Shown: positions 24,314 to 33,784, counted from the stretch's first letter. The stretch: 35,534 bases of DNA from an uncultured bacterium (GCA_905214365.1 CAJMMH010000002.1:1-35534); one strand, 5' to 3'. Made by a program: numbers and translations. Notes: generated by a model from the letters alone, not told the origin.

Positions 24314-25270
24314 ATGGGAAAGAAAGTTAAAAAACATCCCTCCGGCCTGGTTGTAAGCCAGAAGAGCATCTGGCACAAGATGTGGAACCAGAGAACGCTG
24401 ATCTTAATGGCGGCAGTGCCGATGGCAGTGCTGATCCTGTTTAAGTATGTACCGATGTACGGTATTCTGATTGCGTTTAAGAACTACAAGCCGAAACGCG
24501 GAATCCTCGGAAGCGACTGGTGCGATCCGCTGTTCAAGTATTTCAACAAGTTCTTCAAGAATGTCAACAGCGGCTACATCATCTGGAATACATTCCGTGT
24601 CGGTGTTCTGACACTGCTCTTTACCTACCCGCTGCCGATTATCTTCGCTCTGATGTTAAATGAGCTGAAGGGAAAGACGTTCAAGAGAGTTGCGCAGACT
24701 GCGTCCTACATTCCGCACTTTATCTCCGTTGTGGTTGTATGCGCGATGCTGAACCGCTTCGGTTCTCTGAACGGTCTGTTCAATGATGTCCGTGCCGCGT
24801 TGGGAATGTCAAGAGTTGATATGAACAGTGGCGATACGTATTTCCTGCTTGAGTATATCGGTTCCGCTATATGGCAGGGTATCGGCTGGGGCTCCATTAT
24901 TTATCTGTCGGCGCTGTCCAATATTGATACGTCTCTATATGATGTAGCAAACCTCGATGGCGCGAACCGTCTGCAGAAGATCCGCCATATCGCTTGGCCG
25001 ACTATTATGCCGACAACGACCACACTTCTGATTATGAATGCCGGCAACGTTATGAGTGCCGACTTCCAGAAGATCCTGTTAATGCAGAACAATACCAACA
25101 ACAGTAAGCTGGAGGTGCTTGCAACCTTCGTTTATCATCAGGGTATTGAGAGCGGTGAGTTCAGTTATTCAACTGCCGTCAACCTGTTCTCTTCACTGGT
25201 CTGCCTGGTACTTGTCTGGGGCACCAACATGGTAGTTCGCAAGATGAGCCCGGAAAACAGTTTGTGGTAA
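24314..25270 (+). CDS. Carbohydrate ABC transporter permease, LplB type (MalF-like)
   Basis: This 318-residue permease has a polar, lysine-rich N-terminus and six predicted helices, starting with LILMAAVPMAVLILFKYVP. The EAA-type loop reads VANLDGANRLQKIRHIAWPTI, and it ends VRKMSPENSLW, as expected for LplB-like proteins. The start ATG at 24314 follows GGGAGGTC. It is the first gene of the second importer operon, 15 bp before the LplC-type partner. The divergent regulator/kinase genes suggest induction by the transported oligosaccharide. Confidence 0.94.
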   Translation: MGKKVKKHPSGLVVSQKSIWHKMWNQRTLILMAAVPMAVLILFKYVPMYGILIAFKNYKPKRGILGSDWCDPLFKYFNKFFKNVNSGYIIWNTFRVGVLTLLFTYPLPIIFALMLNELKGKTFKRVAQTASYIPHFISVVVVCAMLNRFGSLNGLFNDVRAALGMSRVDMNSGDTYFLLEYIGSAIWQGIGWGSIIYLSALSNIDTSLYDVANLDGANRLQKIRHIAWPTIMPTTTTLLIMNAGNVMSADFQKILLMQNNTNNSKLEVLATFVYHQGIESGEFSYSTAVNLFSSLVCLVLVWGTNMVVRKMSPENSLW

Positions 25271-25285
25271 GGAGGAGAGAAAACG

Positions 25286-26197
25286 ATGGCAAAAGAAGTA
25301 AAAACTCAGAAGAAAAACAGAATCCATATCGGCAATCGTTTTGCAGACGCTCTGCTGGTTGTATTCTTTATCTTCGCATCAATTATTTTCATCTATCCGT
25401 TCCTGAACGTAATCGCGGTATCAATGTCAAGCAATACAATGATTACCACAGGCCAGGTTACCTGGTTCCCGAAGGAGTTTAATACAATAGGCTATAAGCT
25501 GTTATTTGAAGAGGGAAATGTCTGGCAGGCATATCTGAACACTGTAATTGTATGTCTCGGATTCGCGGTAGTAAATCTGTCGCTGACCTCCCTGCTGGCT
25601 TATGTTATGATGGTTCCGGATTTCGTCCTGAAGAAGCCGATTTCCGCACTGCTGCTGATCACAATGTTCTTCAGCGGCGGTACTGTACCGACTTACCTGC
25701 TTGTTGTAAATACTCTTCACTGGAAGAACAACTGGCTGGCTCTGATTATTCCGAACTGCCTGTCCGCATACAATGTTTTTGTATACCGTGCGTTCTATAA
25801 GGGAATTTCCGCAGAGGTTCGCGAGGCAGCAAAGATCGATGGAGCAGGAGAGTTCCAGATTCTGACCAGGATTTATGTTCCGCTGTCAAAGGCACTGTAC
25901 GCAAGCTTCGGTTTGTTTGCGGTTGTTGGTATGTGGAACAGCTACTATGACGCATTGCTGTATATCACAGATGACAAGAAGCAGGTTATCCAGATGATCC
26001 TTCGTAAGATCGTATTTACATCGACTGGAAGCGGCGACATGGCTCAGGCAAACGAGATGATGAACAACGGACAGCTGAATACGTTAAACATTCAGTATGC
26101 CTGCGTTGTAGCGACAGCGCTGCCGATTATGTGTATCTACCCGTTCCTGCAGAAGTATTTCGCGCAGGGCGTTCAGGTAGGAGCGGTCAAGGGCTGA
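25286..26197 (+). CDS. Carbohydrate ABC transporter permease, LplC type (MalG-like)
   Basis: This 303-residue permease has a first helix near residues 22-43 (LLVVFFIFASIIFIYPFLNVI), the EAA loop VREAAKIDGAGEFQILTRIY, and the classical ending YFAQGVQVGAVKG. The ATG at 25286 follows AAGGAGGAG, which overlaps the end of the previous gene. With the upstream LplB-type permease it forms the membrane channel of the second importer; the binding protein is encoded next. No ATPase gene is nearby. Confidence 0.94.
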   Translation: MAKEVKTQKKNRIHIGNRFADALLVVFFIFASIIFIYPFLNVIAVSMSSNTMITTGQVTWFPKEFNTIGYKLLFEEGNVWQAYLNTVIVCLGFAVVNLSLTSLLAYVMMVPDFVLKKPISALLLITMFFSGGTVPTYLLVVNTLHWKNNWLALIIPNCLSAYNVFVYRAFYKGISAEVREAAKIDGAGEFQILTRIYVPLSKALYASFGLFAVVGMWNSYYDALLYITDDKKQVIQMILRKIVFTSTGSGDMAQANEMMNNGQLNTLNIQYACVVATALPIMCIYPFLQKYFAQGVQVGAVKG

Positions 26198-26261
26198 CGC
26201 ATGGCTGCATAGGCTGCAGCTTTTATAAAATTGTGATCTAACTAATTAATATAAATTTCAA

Positions 26262-26279
26262 TGCCGCCTTTGGGCGGCA
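26262..26279 (+). promoter_or_regulatory. Intercistronic hairpin ahead of the binding-protein gene
   Basis: TGCCGCC (26262-26268) and GGCGGCA (26273-26279) form a perfect 7-bp GC stem with a four-base loop, ending just before the AGGAGG site. Such a 5' stem could protect the binding-protein mRNA after processing and raise its level over the permeases (inference). A weaker stem GCTGC/GCAGC near 26205-26221 followed by TTTTAT may attenuate transcription from the permease side. Confidence 0.5.
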
Positions 26280-26296
26280 GACAGGAGGAAACAAAA

Positions 26297-28018
26297 ATGA
26301 GAAAAGCAAAGAAGTGGTGTGCTGGTATTCTTTCCGGAATGATGGCAGTAAGCGCAATGTCCGGTATGGCTATGGCATCCGACGCTGAAGTTCCGGAGAT
26401 CGACTGGAGCAAATATGCGACAGCAGCAGACAACGGAATCACACTTCCGGAGCTGGACGGCGGCGTTCTGAAGGTTGAGGCAAATATCGCAGATTTCAAC
26501 CAGTCTTCCGATGGAACCATGGTTCAGCAGCTGTGGGAGCAGGCAATGGAGCATTACCTTGGCGTTGACGTTGAGGTTACTTTCAACCGTACCGCATGGG
26601 GTGATTACAGAAACAACGAGCTGGTTCGTCTGGGTGCAGATGATGTAGCGGACGTAAACACGTATTCTCAGGGTACTGCAATTCAGAAGTACGGCGAGGA
26701 CGGCGTTGTTCTGAATATTGCTGATTATCAGGATTATATCAAGTATTACTGGGATTATGTTGATGGTCATCCGAACGGCAGAAACGTTGCAATCAACGCA
26801 GACGGTTCCATGTACTACTTCATGGATGCAATGAATAATGAAGACAACATCATGGGCGCTCAGTCCTTCACCGCATTTGCTTATCGTTTTGATGTTCTTC
26901 AGCAGCTTGGCCTGACGCCGGCTACCACGCTGGATGAGTTCACTCAGCTGTGCGCAGACCTGAAGGCAAAGATTGATGACGGTACCGTTGATGCTGAGTC
27001 TGTTATCATGAACTCCACCAAGGATTATGCGTTCTATCGTGGATTTGTTGGTATCTTCCACACCTGGGATACTCTGTACTGGAACGGAACTGAGTGGGCA
27101 TTCGGACCGATCGAGGACAATTTCCGCGAGATGTTAAAGTATATGAAGAGCCTGTATGACGCAGGATACATTGATGCTGAGTTTGCTACCGCTGATACGA
27201 ATATGGCAAATGAGAAGGCTTCCACTGGCAAGGCTCTGATCTGCCCGACTCTGTGGGCCGGCTCTGCAAGCGGCTGGAACACCGCAGCTGCTGAGGGCTC
27301 CGGTATTGAGTGGGGTCTTGCATATCTGCCGAAGAATGAGACCTATGGAACCGCATGGAAGTGGGGCTCCAAGCTTCCGGGCAAGTCTCTGAACACCAAC
27401 ATGGGTATCTTCATCAGCGCTGAAACAGAGAATCCGGAGTACATGGTAGCAATGATCGACTATCAGTATTCTGACGAGATGACCACCCTTCTGAACTGGG
27501 GTGTTGAAGGTATGACCTATAATGTAAACGAAGACGGAACCAAGACCTTCAGCGATGAGATCATGAACGCTGATTCTCCGGCTACCGCAAGTGCTGACTA
27601 CGGTATCATGGCATCTGCAGTTTGCCGTACCGGTATTCCGTTCACTCCGCAGAACTTCTCCGCACTGGTACAGGTTGCTTCTACAACCGAGCCGTGGTGG
27701 AACGCAGAGGATGGCTACTATGAGGGCAAGTACTGGGTTGAGTCCGACCGTCTTGGCGGCGAGGATTCCGTATCTCCGTATGACCGTCCGGCAGTTCTGA
27801 ATCTGGATTCCGATCAGGCAGCTGCAAAGGCTCAGCTTGCAAGCGCATGCGAGACCTACGCAAAGGAAGAGGCTCTGAAGTTCATCACCGGCGAGTATGA
27901 TATCGAAGATGATGCTGCATGGCAGTCCTATGTTGACGGCGTTAAGTCTCAGACTGATGATGATTTCGATGAGACCATCCAGATGCTGAACGATAATTCC
28001 GCAGTAGAGGAAAAGTAA
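26297..28018 (+). CDS. Extracellular sugar ABC transporter solute-binding protein
   Basis: This 573-residue binding protein of the second importer has a signal peptide at residues 1-29 (MRKAKKWCAG, hydrophobic middle, AMA before SDAEV). A large, acidic, aromatic-rich mature part follows, typical of oligosaccharide binders (PLWEQAM-like N-lobe, WWNAEDGYYEGKYW near the C-terminus). No lipobox cysteine is seen in the cleavage region, so membrane anchoring is unclear. The ATG at 26297 follows CAGGAGGAAAC and the hairpin at 26262-26279. Codon use is notably uniform (frequent GTT, GCT, GCA), consistent with high expression (inference). It closes the importer operon before a terminator-like stem. 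Confidence 0.9.
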   Translation: MRKAKKWCAGILSGMMAVSAMSGMAMASDAEVPEIDWSKYATAADNGITLPELDGGVLKVEANIADFNQSSDGTMVQQLWEQAMEHYLGVDVEVTFNRTAWGDYRNNELVRLGADDVADVNTYSQGTAIQKYGEDGVVLNIADYQDYIKYYWDYVDGHPNGRNVAINADGSMYYFMDAMNNEDNIMGAQSFTAFAYRFDVLQQLGLTPATTLDEFTQLCADLKAKIDDGTVDAESVIMNSTKDYAFYRGFVGIFHTWDTLYWNGTEWAFGPIEDNFREMLKYMKSLYDAGYIDAEFATADTNMANEKASTGKALICPTLWAGSASGWNTAAAEGSGIEWGLAYLPKNETYGTAWKWGSKLPGKSLNTNMGIFISAETENPEYMVAMIDYQYSDEMTTLLNWGVEGMTYNVNEDGTKTFSDEIMNADSPATASADYGIMASAVCRTGIPFTPQNFSALVQVASTTEPWWNAEDGYYEGKYWVESDRLGGEDSVSPYDRPAVLNLDSDQAAAKAQLASACETYAKEEALKFITGEYDIEDDAAWQSYVDGVKSQTDDDFDETIQMLNDNSAVEEK

Positions 28019-28067
28019 TTACAACAATGAAATACATGACTCCTTGTAATTAGGAGAGAAATGGATG

Positions 28068-28092
28068 AAGGGGCAGACGGTGTTTGCCCCTT
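28068..28092 (+). terminator. Stem-loop after the binding-protein gene
   Basis: AAGGGGCA (28068-28075) pairs with TGCCCCTT (28085-28092) around a 9-base loop. The U-tract is weak (TTTATCTG), so it may be only a partial terminator and let some transcription continue into the rhamnosidase gene. The rest of 28019-28249 shows only a perfect palindrome GCGGATATCCGC at 28203-28214 and no clear promoter. Confidence 0.6.
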
Positions 28093-28249
28093 TATCTGTG
28101 TCAGGGGGAGTTTTTGCCCATGGCTGCGCATCGGCGGGAAAACGGCTGGCTGCGGCTGACAGAGCGGGCAAAAATCTTCCGCAAAGTGAGGGTGCGTAGA
28201 TTGCGGATATCCGCTTGACACACTTTAGGAAATGAATGAGGAAAAATGA

Positions 28250-30919
28250 ATGCAAATTGTGGATTTGAGAACAGAAAACCGGATCTCACCGATTAATGTG
28301 GATGTGAAGAAGCCGCGTTTTTCCTGGAGAGCGGAGACTGAAGAAACAAACTGGTATCAGAAGAGCAGCCGGATCCGGGTGTGGAAGGTTGACCGGGGGC
28401 AGGATGAGCGCCTGGTCTGGGACAGCGGGCTGACAGAAGAAAGGAAAATGACGCAGGTTTCCTATCAGGGTGAGCCGCTTGAGAGCGACAGCCGCTACCG
28501 CTGGAATGTGGAAGTAACGGCAGAGGGGCAGACAGAAGCGGTGATTTCCCCGGATACCTGGTTCGAGACAGCGTTGTTTTCGCCAAAGGACTGGCATGCG
28601 GACTGGATTACGGAAAATCAGGAGGAAGGATATCATCTGTACCGGAAAGAATTTGAAGCAGGAGTGCAGATCGCGTCAGCGAAACTGTATGTCTGCGGAC
28701 TGGGGCAGCATGAATGCCGGATTAATGGATGTGCGGTAACTGACGCGGTTTTGGAGCCTGGATGGACAGACTATCACAAATCCTGCCTGTATTCGGCATA
28801 TGATGTAACTGGACTGCTCCAGACGGGAATCAACGCGGTTTCTATTAAGGTTGGTGACGGCATGTACCGTGTGCCGGGTGGACGTTATGTGTATTTCCCA
28901 CGGGTGTACGGGGATCGGAAGCTTCTGGCGTCACTGCGTATTATTTACGAAGACGGGCAGAGAGAGGAAATTGGAACAGACGGAACCTGGCAGACAGGCA
29001 AAAGCCCGATTACATTCTGCTGTATTTACGGCGGCGAGGATTATGATGGACGGATTCCATGGGAGAATACGTCGATGCCCGGATTTATGGATTTGATTCA
29101 GGAGAAGGGCTGGGAACAGGCACGCGAGGCAGAGGCTCCAAAGATGGTTCTGCGTGCGGAAGCAATCGCGCCGATGCGTGTGAAGGAAACGTATCAGCCA
29201 GTTTCCGTGACAAAGCGGCCGGACGGCTCGTACCTGTATGATCTTGGAAAGAATTTTTCCGGCTGGGTCCGCGTCCGCATCCGCACTAACGGAGCGATGG
29301 CAGGAAAAAAGATTGTGATGATGCCATCGGAAATCCTGACGCCGGACGGTGAGCCGGATCAGCGTGTAACCGGAAAGGGCTACGCGTGGACGTACATCTG
29401 CAATGAACAGGCAGAGCAGGAATTTGCCCCGGATTTCACCTATACCGGATTCCGTTATGTGAAAGTTGAAGGCGCGGACTGGGCGGGGACGGCGAAGGCC
29501 GCGGAAGCCGCTGAAAGCTGTGTATGCGAAGCGTCGGACGGACTGGAAGCTGCAGAAAAAGAAACTGTTCTTCCGATTATTGAGGCGATGACCGGAGAGT
29601 TTATCTATCCGGATCTGGAGGAAAACGGAAGCTTTTTCTGCTCCAATGAGCTGTTTAATCAGATTCACGCGATCATCCGCCAGGCAATGCTGTCCAACAT
29701 CAAGAGCTACTTTACCGACTGCCCGCACCGGGAGAAGCTTCCGTGGCTGGAGGAAACGCATCTGATCGGACCGGCGATGCTGTGCAGTTTTGATCTGCAG
29801 AGCCTGTATGAAAAGGCCGAGCAGGATATGGCGGATGCGCAGCGCCCGGACGGCCTGGTTGCTGATATCTGCCCGGAGTATGTAACCGGATTTGATAAGT
29901 GGCATAAAGGATTTCTGGATTCACCGGAATGGGGCAGCGCAATTGTACTGAATCCGTGGCATCTGTATGCAAAGTACGGAAATAAAAAGGTGCTTGAGGA
30001 CTGGTATCCGGTAATGAAGAAATATACGGATTACCTGACCTCAAAGACCTGGCACGGCGTGCTTCATCATGGCCTCGGCGACTGGCTGGATATCGGCCCG
30101 TGCACCCCGTATTCCCAGAATACGCCGGTTCCGGTCACTGCGACCTGCATTTATTATATTGATCTTGGCATTCTGGAGGAGGCAGCGCGTCAGACCGGAA
30201 GGACAGAGGATGAAAAGGCATACGCGGAACAGCGCAGACTGGTATATGAAGAATATAACCGGCAGTTTCTGGATGATCAGACCGGACGTTACGCGAATGG
30301 AAGCCAGGCGTGCCAGGCAATGAGCCTGATGGCGGGACTGGTTCCGGCGGAGTATGAGGAAAAGGCGGTGCGGCAGTTAAGGGATGAGGTTGTAAAGCGC
30401 GGCTATGCGATTACCGCCGGAGATGTCGGACATCCGTATCTGGTTGCGGCACTGATGAAGTACGGCATGAGTGATGTGCTCAATGCAATGACCAATATCA
30501 CGGAAACACCGGGATACGGCTACCAGGTAGTCAACGGCGCGACAACACTGACCGAAGAGTGGGACGGCCCGGACCCGAAGCGCCCGCACGGATCGCAGAA
30601 TCATCTGATGCTCGGAAGCATTGACGAGTGGTTTTACGCGGGGCTTGGCGGCATTGGAAGCATCCGTACCAATCCGGACTTTGATGTGCTGACGATCTGC
30701 CCGCATCCGTCAAAGGGAACCGGCAGCTGCAGCGTGCGCATGAAGCATCCGTATGGAACCATTTCCGTTGACTGGGAACGCGAAGGAGACGCGGTGCGCG
30801 TGACAGCAGTGATCCCGCCCAACACAACGGCAAGACTTTGTTCCGCTGACGGCAAAAAAGATGAAACTGTCGGTTCCGGAACGTACACATATATGGTATC
30901 ATACACAGAAGAAGCGTAA
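28250..30919 (+). CDS. Alpha-L-rhamnosidase, GH78
   Basis: This 889-residue protein has the GH78 architecture: N-terminal beta-sandwich domains (about 1-330, including YVCGLGQHECRINGCAV and DGMYRVPGGRY), an (alpha/alpha)6 catalytic barrel (about 430-800), and a C-terminal beta domain. The catalytic stretch DCPHREKLPWLEETH places D490, general acid E495 and E502 at the positions of D567, E572 and D579 of Bacillus RhaB. The base candidate is E769 in TTLTEEWDG. The Asp-to-Glu change at the third position is common in the DCPHREK branch as I recall it. No signal peptide is present, so rhamnose is removed inside the cell. The ATG at 28250 has GAGGAA about 9 bp upstream. It starts a glycosidase row running to the window edge. 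Confidence 0.92.
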   Translation: MQIVDLRTENRISPINVDVKKPRFSWRAETEETNWYQKSSRIRVWKVDRGQDERLVWDSGLTEERKMTQVSYQGEPLESDSRYRWNVEVTAEGQTEAVISPDTWFETALFSPKDWHADWITENQEEGYHLYRKEFEAGVQIASAKLYVCGLGQHECRINGCAVTDAVLEPGWTDYHKSCLYSAYDVTGLLQTGINAVSIKVGDGMYRVPGGRYVYFPRVYGDRKLLASLRIIYEDGQREEIGTDGTWQTGKSPITFCCIYGGEDYDGRIPWENTSMPGFMDLIQEKGWEQAREAEAPKMVLRAEAIAPMRVKETYQPVSVTKRPDGSYLYDLGKNFSGWVRVRIRTNGAMAGKKIVMMPSEILTPDGEPDQRVTGKGYAWTYICNEQAEQEFAPDFTYTGFRYVKVEGADWAGTAKAAEAAESCVCEASDGLEAAEKETVLPIIEAMTGEFIYPDLEENGSFFCSNELFNQIHAIIRQAMLSNIKSYFTDCPHREKLPWLEETHLIGPAMLCSFDLQSLYEKAEQDMADAQRPDGLVADICPEYVTGFDKWHKGFLDSPEWGSAIVLNPWHLYAKYGNKKVLEDWYPVMKKYTDYLTSKTWHGVLHHGLGDWLDIGPCTPYSQNTPVPVTATCIYYIDLGILEEAARQTGRTEDEKAYAEQRRLVYEEYNRQFLDDQTGRYANGSQACQAMSLMAGLVPAEYEEKAVRQLRDEVVKRGYAITAGDVGHPYLVAALMKYGMSDVLNAMTNITETPGYGYQVVNGATTLTEEWDGPDPKRPHGSQNHLMLGSIDEWFYAGLGGIGSIRTNPDFDVLTICPHPSKGTGSCSVRMKHPYGTISVDWEREGDAVRVTAVIPPNTTARLCSADGKKDETVGSGTYTYMVSYTEEA

Positions 30920-31006
30920 ACGGCAGCGCCGCCGTGAGTGCAGCATGCGGCTGATGTATCGGCGGCCGGCGGCGCGGACGGAAAATGAACGCACAGGAGT
31001 GAAATT

Positions 31007-33703
31007 ATGAATAAGCGACTGGAAGAGATACAGCACGGAGAATGCGGAAGCCATATTCTTCCGTTTCTCTGGATGAAGGGAGAGGACAATCTGACAATCC
31101 GCGAGGAGCTGGATCAGATTGAGGCATGCGGCATCCGGGAGATCTGTCTGGAGTCAAGACCGTATCCGGATTTCTGCGGCCCGCGTTGGTGGGAGACGAT
31201 GGATTATCTGGTTCCGGAGGCAAAGAAACGCGGATTGAAGCTCTGGATTCTGGATGACAGGAAGTTCCCGACCGGATACGCGAACGGAGGCTTTGAGCGG
31301 CATCCGGAGCTGCAAAAGGTGTATCTGGCGGAGCGCCATATGGATATCATCGGACCGTGCAAAAACGGAGCGGTGCTGGCGGAGAATTTCATGCAGCCGG
31401 ACGGAAAGCTGATTGCGATTCTGGCGTGCCCGAAGCCGGATACGGATACCCTGGCGGTAAGCGGGGAAGGAGTCATCGATCTGACCGATTCCTACCGGGA
31501 CGGATTTGTTTACTTTGATCTGCCGGATGGGGCATACCGCTTGTTTATTCTGTTTACAACCCGGAAGGGCGGCGGCAGAGAACACTATATGAATCTGATC
31601 GACAGCCGGTCCGTACGCGTATTGCTGGATGAAGTGTATGAAAAGCATTATGAGCATTATGCGTCGTACTTTGGCAGCACGATTGCCGGATTTTTCTCAG
31701 ACGAGCCGGAACTTGGCAACATCAACGGCTATCCGTTTGACGCGGGACTTGGACGCCGGGATGTGCGCCTGCCGTGGAGCGGCGAGCTGGAGAAGCTGCT
31801 GCGCAGCGAATGGAAGGCTGATTTTGCGCAGAATCTTCCGGCGCTGTGGTATGAGATGGGAGAGAAGACATCAAAAGTGCGCGCGCAGTACATGGAGCAT
31901 CTGACCGATCTGGTTTATACCTGCTTTTCCGGGCAGGTCGGAAACTGGTGCAGCGATCATGGCGTGGAGTATATCGGACATATCATTGAGGATGACAATG
32001 CGCATACAAGGCTTGCCTGCAGCATCGGCCATTATTTCAAGGAGATGAAGGGTCAGCATATGGCGGGCGTTGATGTAGTGCATCATCAGATTGTGCCTGG
32101 CTTTACCGGAAAGATCCATCAATGGATTGCCGGAGACGGCGACGGCGAGTTCTTCCATTATGCGCTTGCAAAGCTCGGAAGCTCTGCGTCCCATCTGGAC
32201 CCGAAAAAGAAGAATCGCGCTCTCTGCGAGATTTTCGGCAACTATGGCTGGGCGGAAGGCGTTTCGTTTATGAAGTGGCTGACCAATCATATGCTGGTGC
32301 GCGGCATCAATGAGTTTACGCCGCACGCGTTTTCCATGACGTATCCGGACCGTGACTGCCCGCCGCATTTTTACGCGAGGGGAAACAATCCGCAGTTCCC
32401 GGCATTTACGCATCTGATGCGCTATATGCAGCGCGCGGCGCAGTTACTGACCGGCGGACAGCCGCTGTCGGACGCGGCAGTTCTTTATTTCGCGGAGTCC
32501 GAGTGGAGCGGAAAGCCATACCAGCTGAGCCAGAAGCCAATGCGCGAGCTGATGGAAGCGCAGATTGACTGCGATATTGTTCCGGTTCAGGCGCTGACAG
32601 AAAAAGAGGCGAAGGTTGAGGACGGCTGCCTGGTAATCAACGGGATGAAGTACCGCTGTCTGGTACTTCCGGGAGCGGCATGCGAGGACCGCGCGGCGGC
32701 GGAATTTGTGATCCGCGCGGCAGCAGAGGGACTTCCGGTTTACGCGGTCGATCAGACGGCAGAGACAGATACGCACGGAGAACCGCTTCCGGAAGCATTC
32801 GCAAAGGCAGTTCGCCCGGCAGCGCTGAAGGAACTGGCAGATCGTGTCCGCAAAGAGTGCAGGACGCAGGTTCAGGTGACGATGCTTCCGGAGTGTACGG
32901 ACGGCGTGACTGTCGGAAGAGAAATGACAGGATCAGATGCGGCAGACAGAGAGAAAGCTTCGGCAGAGGCAGCAAAGATTCGGAAAGGACTGCGCGTTTA
33001 TGTAACCGAGCAGGGCGGAGCAAAGATCTGTATGCTGTTCAACGAGAATCTGGCAGAGACTGTGGAAGCGGAGCTGATTGTTTCCGCGGATGAGGACGGC
33101 ACGCTGTTTGCGTCCGCAGCTCAGTATGATCCGTGGAGCAATACGTCGGTTTCCTTCGGACTGGAGCAGGGAAAGCTGCCTGTTCATCTGGAAGCAGGCG
33201 AGGCACAGTTCTTTGTTCTGGAGAAGACAGAATGCAGCCAGAAGAGACTGGTTCTTGCAGAAGCGCAGCCGCAGCCGCTGACCTGGGAGGTTGGCCGCGC
33301 GGACGAGCTGCATTACGGCGAATTTGAGCCGATTGCGGTATTTGGACCGGGTGAGCTGAAAAATATGAACGGACCGGAGATGACGCCGACGTTTACCGGC
33401 TTTTACCGGTATGATTCCGCAATGACAGTGAAGAAAGAGGCAGGAAGCCGCTACTTCCTGAAGTTGCCGGAGGGCGGTGATACCGCACAGATCTTTGTTA
33501 ATGGAATCGACTGCGGTTATCAGGCAGGGTTCCCCGGCAGAACGGATATTACAAATGCGCTGAAGGATGGAGAAAATACGCTGCGGATCGAGTTCGCGAC
33601 AACATTGGTATGGAAGCGCAAAGACGGCGCGTCCACCCATCTTCAGGTAGGCGGAACCGGCCTGCTGGCAGATCCGGTACTTGAACGGTACACGGCAGAG
33701 TAA
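31007..33703 (+). CDS. Large intracellular glycoside hydrolase, GH106-like
   Basis: This 898-residue protein has no signal peptide. The N-terminal region (GIREICLESRPYPD, PRWWETMDYLVPEAKKRGLKLW, LDDRKFPTGYANGG) resembles the barrel start of GH106-type (Glyco_hydro_106) proteins. Acidic candidates at barrel strand ends are E233/E235 in GFFSDEPELGN and E328 in HIIEDDNAHT. The C-terminal part (about 770-890: ANGID-like IFVNGIDCGYQ, LRIEFATTLVW) looks like a GH2-type sugar-binding beta-sandwich. GH106 enzymes are alpha-L-rhamnosidases, fitting the GH78 gene just upstream, but the match is by pattern only and the family could be unassigned. The ATG at 31007 follows CAGGAG. The gene lies about 90 bp after GH78. 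Confidence 0.6.
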   Translation: MNKRLEEIQHGECGSHILPFLWMKGEDNLTIREELDQIEACGIREICLESRPYPDFCGPRWWETMDYLVPEAKKRGLKLWILDDRKFPTGYANGGFERHPELQKVYLAERHMDIIGPCKNGAVLAENFMQPDGKLIAILACPKPDTDTLAVSGEGVIDLTDSYRDGFVYFDLPDGAYRLFILFTTRKGGGREHYMNLIDSRSVRVLLDEVYEKHYEHYASYFGSTIAGFFSDEPELGNINGYPFDAGLGRRDVRLPWSGELEKLLRSEWKADFAQNLPALWYEMGEKTSKVRAQYMEHLTDLVYTCFSGQVGNWCSDHGVEYIGHIIEDDNAHTRLACSIGHYFKEMKGQHMAGVDVVHHQIVPGFTGKIHQWIAGDGDGEFFHYALAKLGSSASHLDPKKKNRALCEIFGNYGWAEGVSFMKWLTNHMLVRGINEFTPHAFSMTYPDRDCPPHFYARGNNPQFPAFTHLMRYMQRAAQLLTGGQPLSDAAVLYFAESEWSGKPYQLSQKPMRELMEAQIDCDIVPVQALTEKEAKVEDGCLVINGMKYRCLVLPGAACEDRAAAEFVIRAAAEGLPVYAVDQTAETDTHGEPLPEAFAKAVRPAALKELADRVRKECRTQVQVTMLPECTDGVTVGREMTGSDAADREKASAEAAKIRKGLRVYVTEQGGAKICMLFNENLAETVEAELIVSADEDGTLFASAAQYDPWSNTSVSFGLEQGKLPVHLEAGEAQFFVLEKTECSQKRLVLAEAQPQPLTWEVGRADELHYGEFEPIAVFGPGELKNMNGPEMTPTFTGFYRYDSAMTVKKEAGSRYFLKLPEGGDTAQIFVNGIDCGYQAGFPGRTDITNALKDGENTLRIEFATTLVWKRKDGASTHLQVGGTGLLADPVLERYTAE

Positions 33704-33705
33704 AA

Positions 33706-33755
33706 GGCGGAAAATCAGCCGCAAAGCCAGTGCATAAGAGATTTTGGAAACACAT
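33706..33755 (+). repeat. Dispersed intergenic repeat, copy B
   Basis: It begins GGCGGAAAATCAGCCGCAAAG, continues CCAGTGCATAAGAG, and ends ATTTTGGAAACACAT. It starts 3 bp after the stop of the GH106-like gene and ends 30 bp before the GH42 start codon. Confidence 0.7.
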
Positions 33756-33784
33756 ATAAAAAAAATAAAGAGGAGCAGATGAGC

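Noticed and set aside
28061..28159. Short open frame of 32 codons with an AGGAG site after the second binding-protein gene
   Set aside because: It spans the terminator-like stem, its composition is unlike the neighbouring genes and the product is not recognisable; chance is the simpler explanation.
28215..28220. TTGACA as a -35 box for the rhamnosidase gene
   Set aside because: The -10 position 17 bp later falls on the ribosome binding site and shows no TATAAT-like sequence.
29712..30044. Long open frames antisense to the GH78 gene and similar ones opposite most glycosidase genes
   Set aside because: They follow the codon bias of the real genes on the other strand, lack ribosome sites and have low-complexity or unrecognisable translations.
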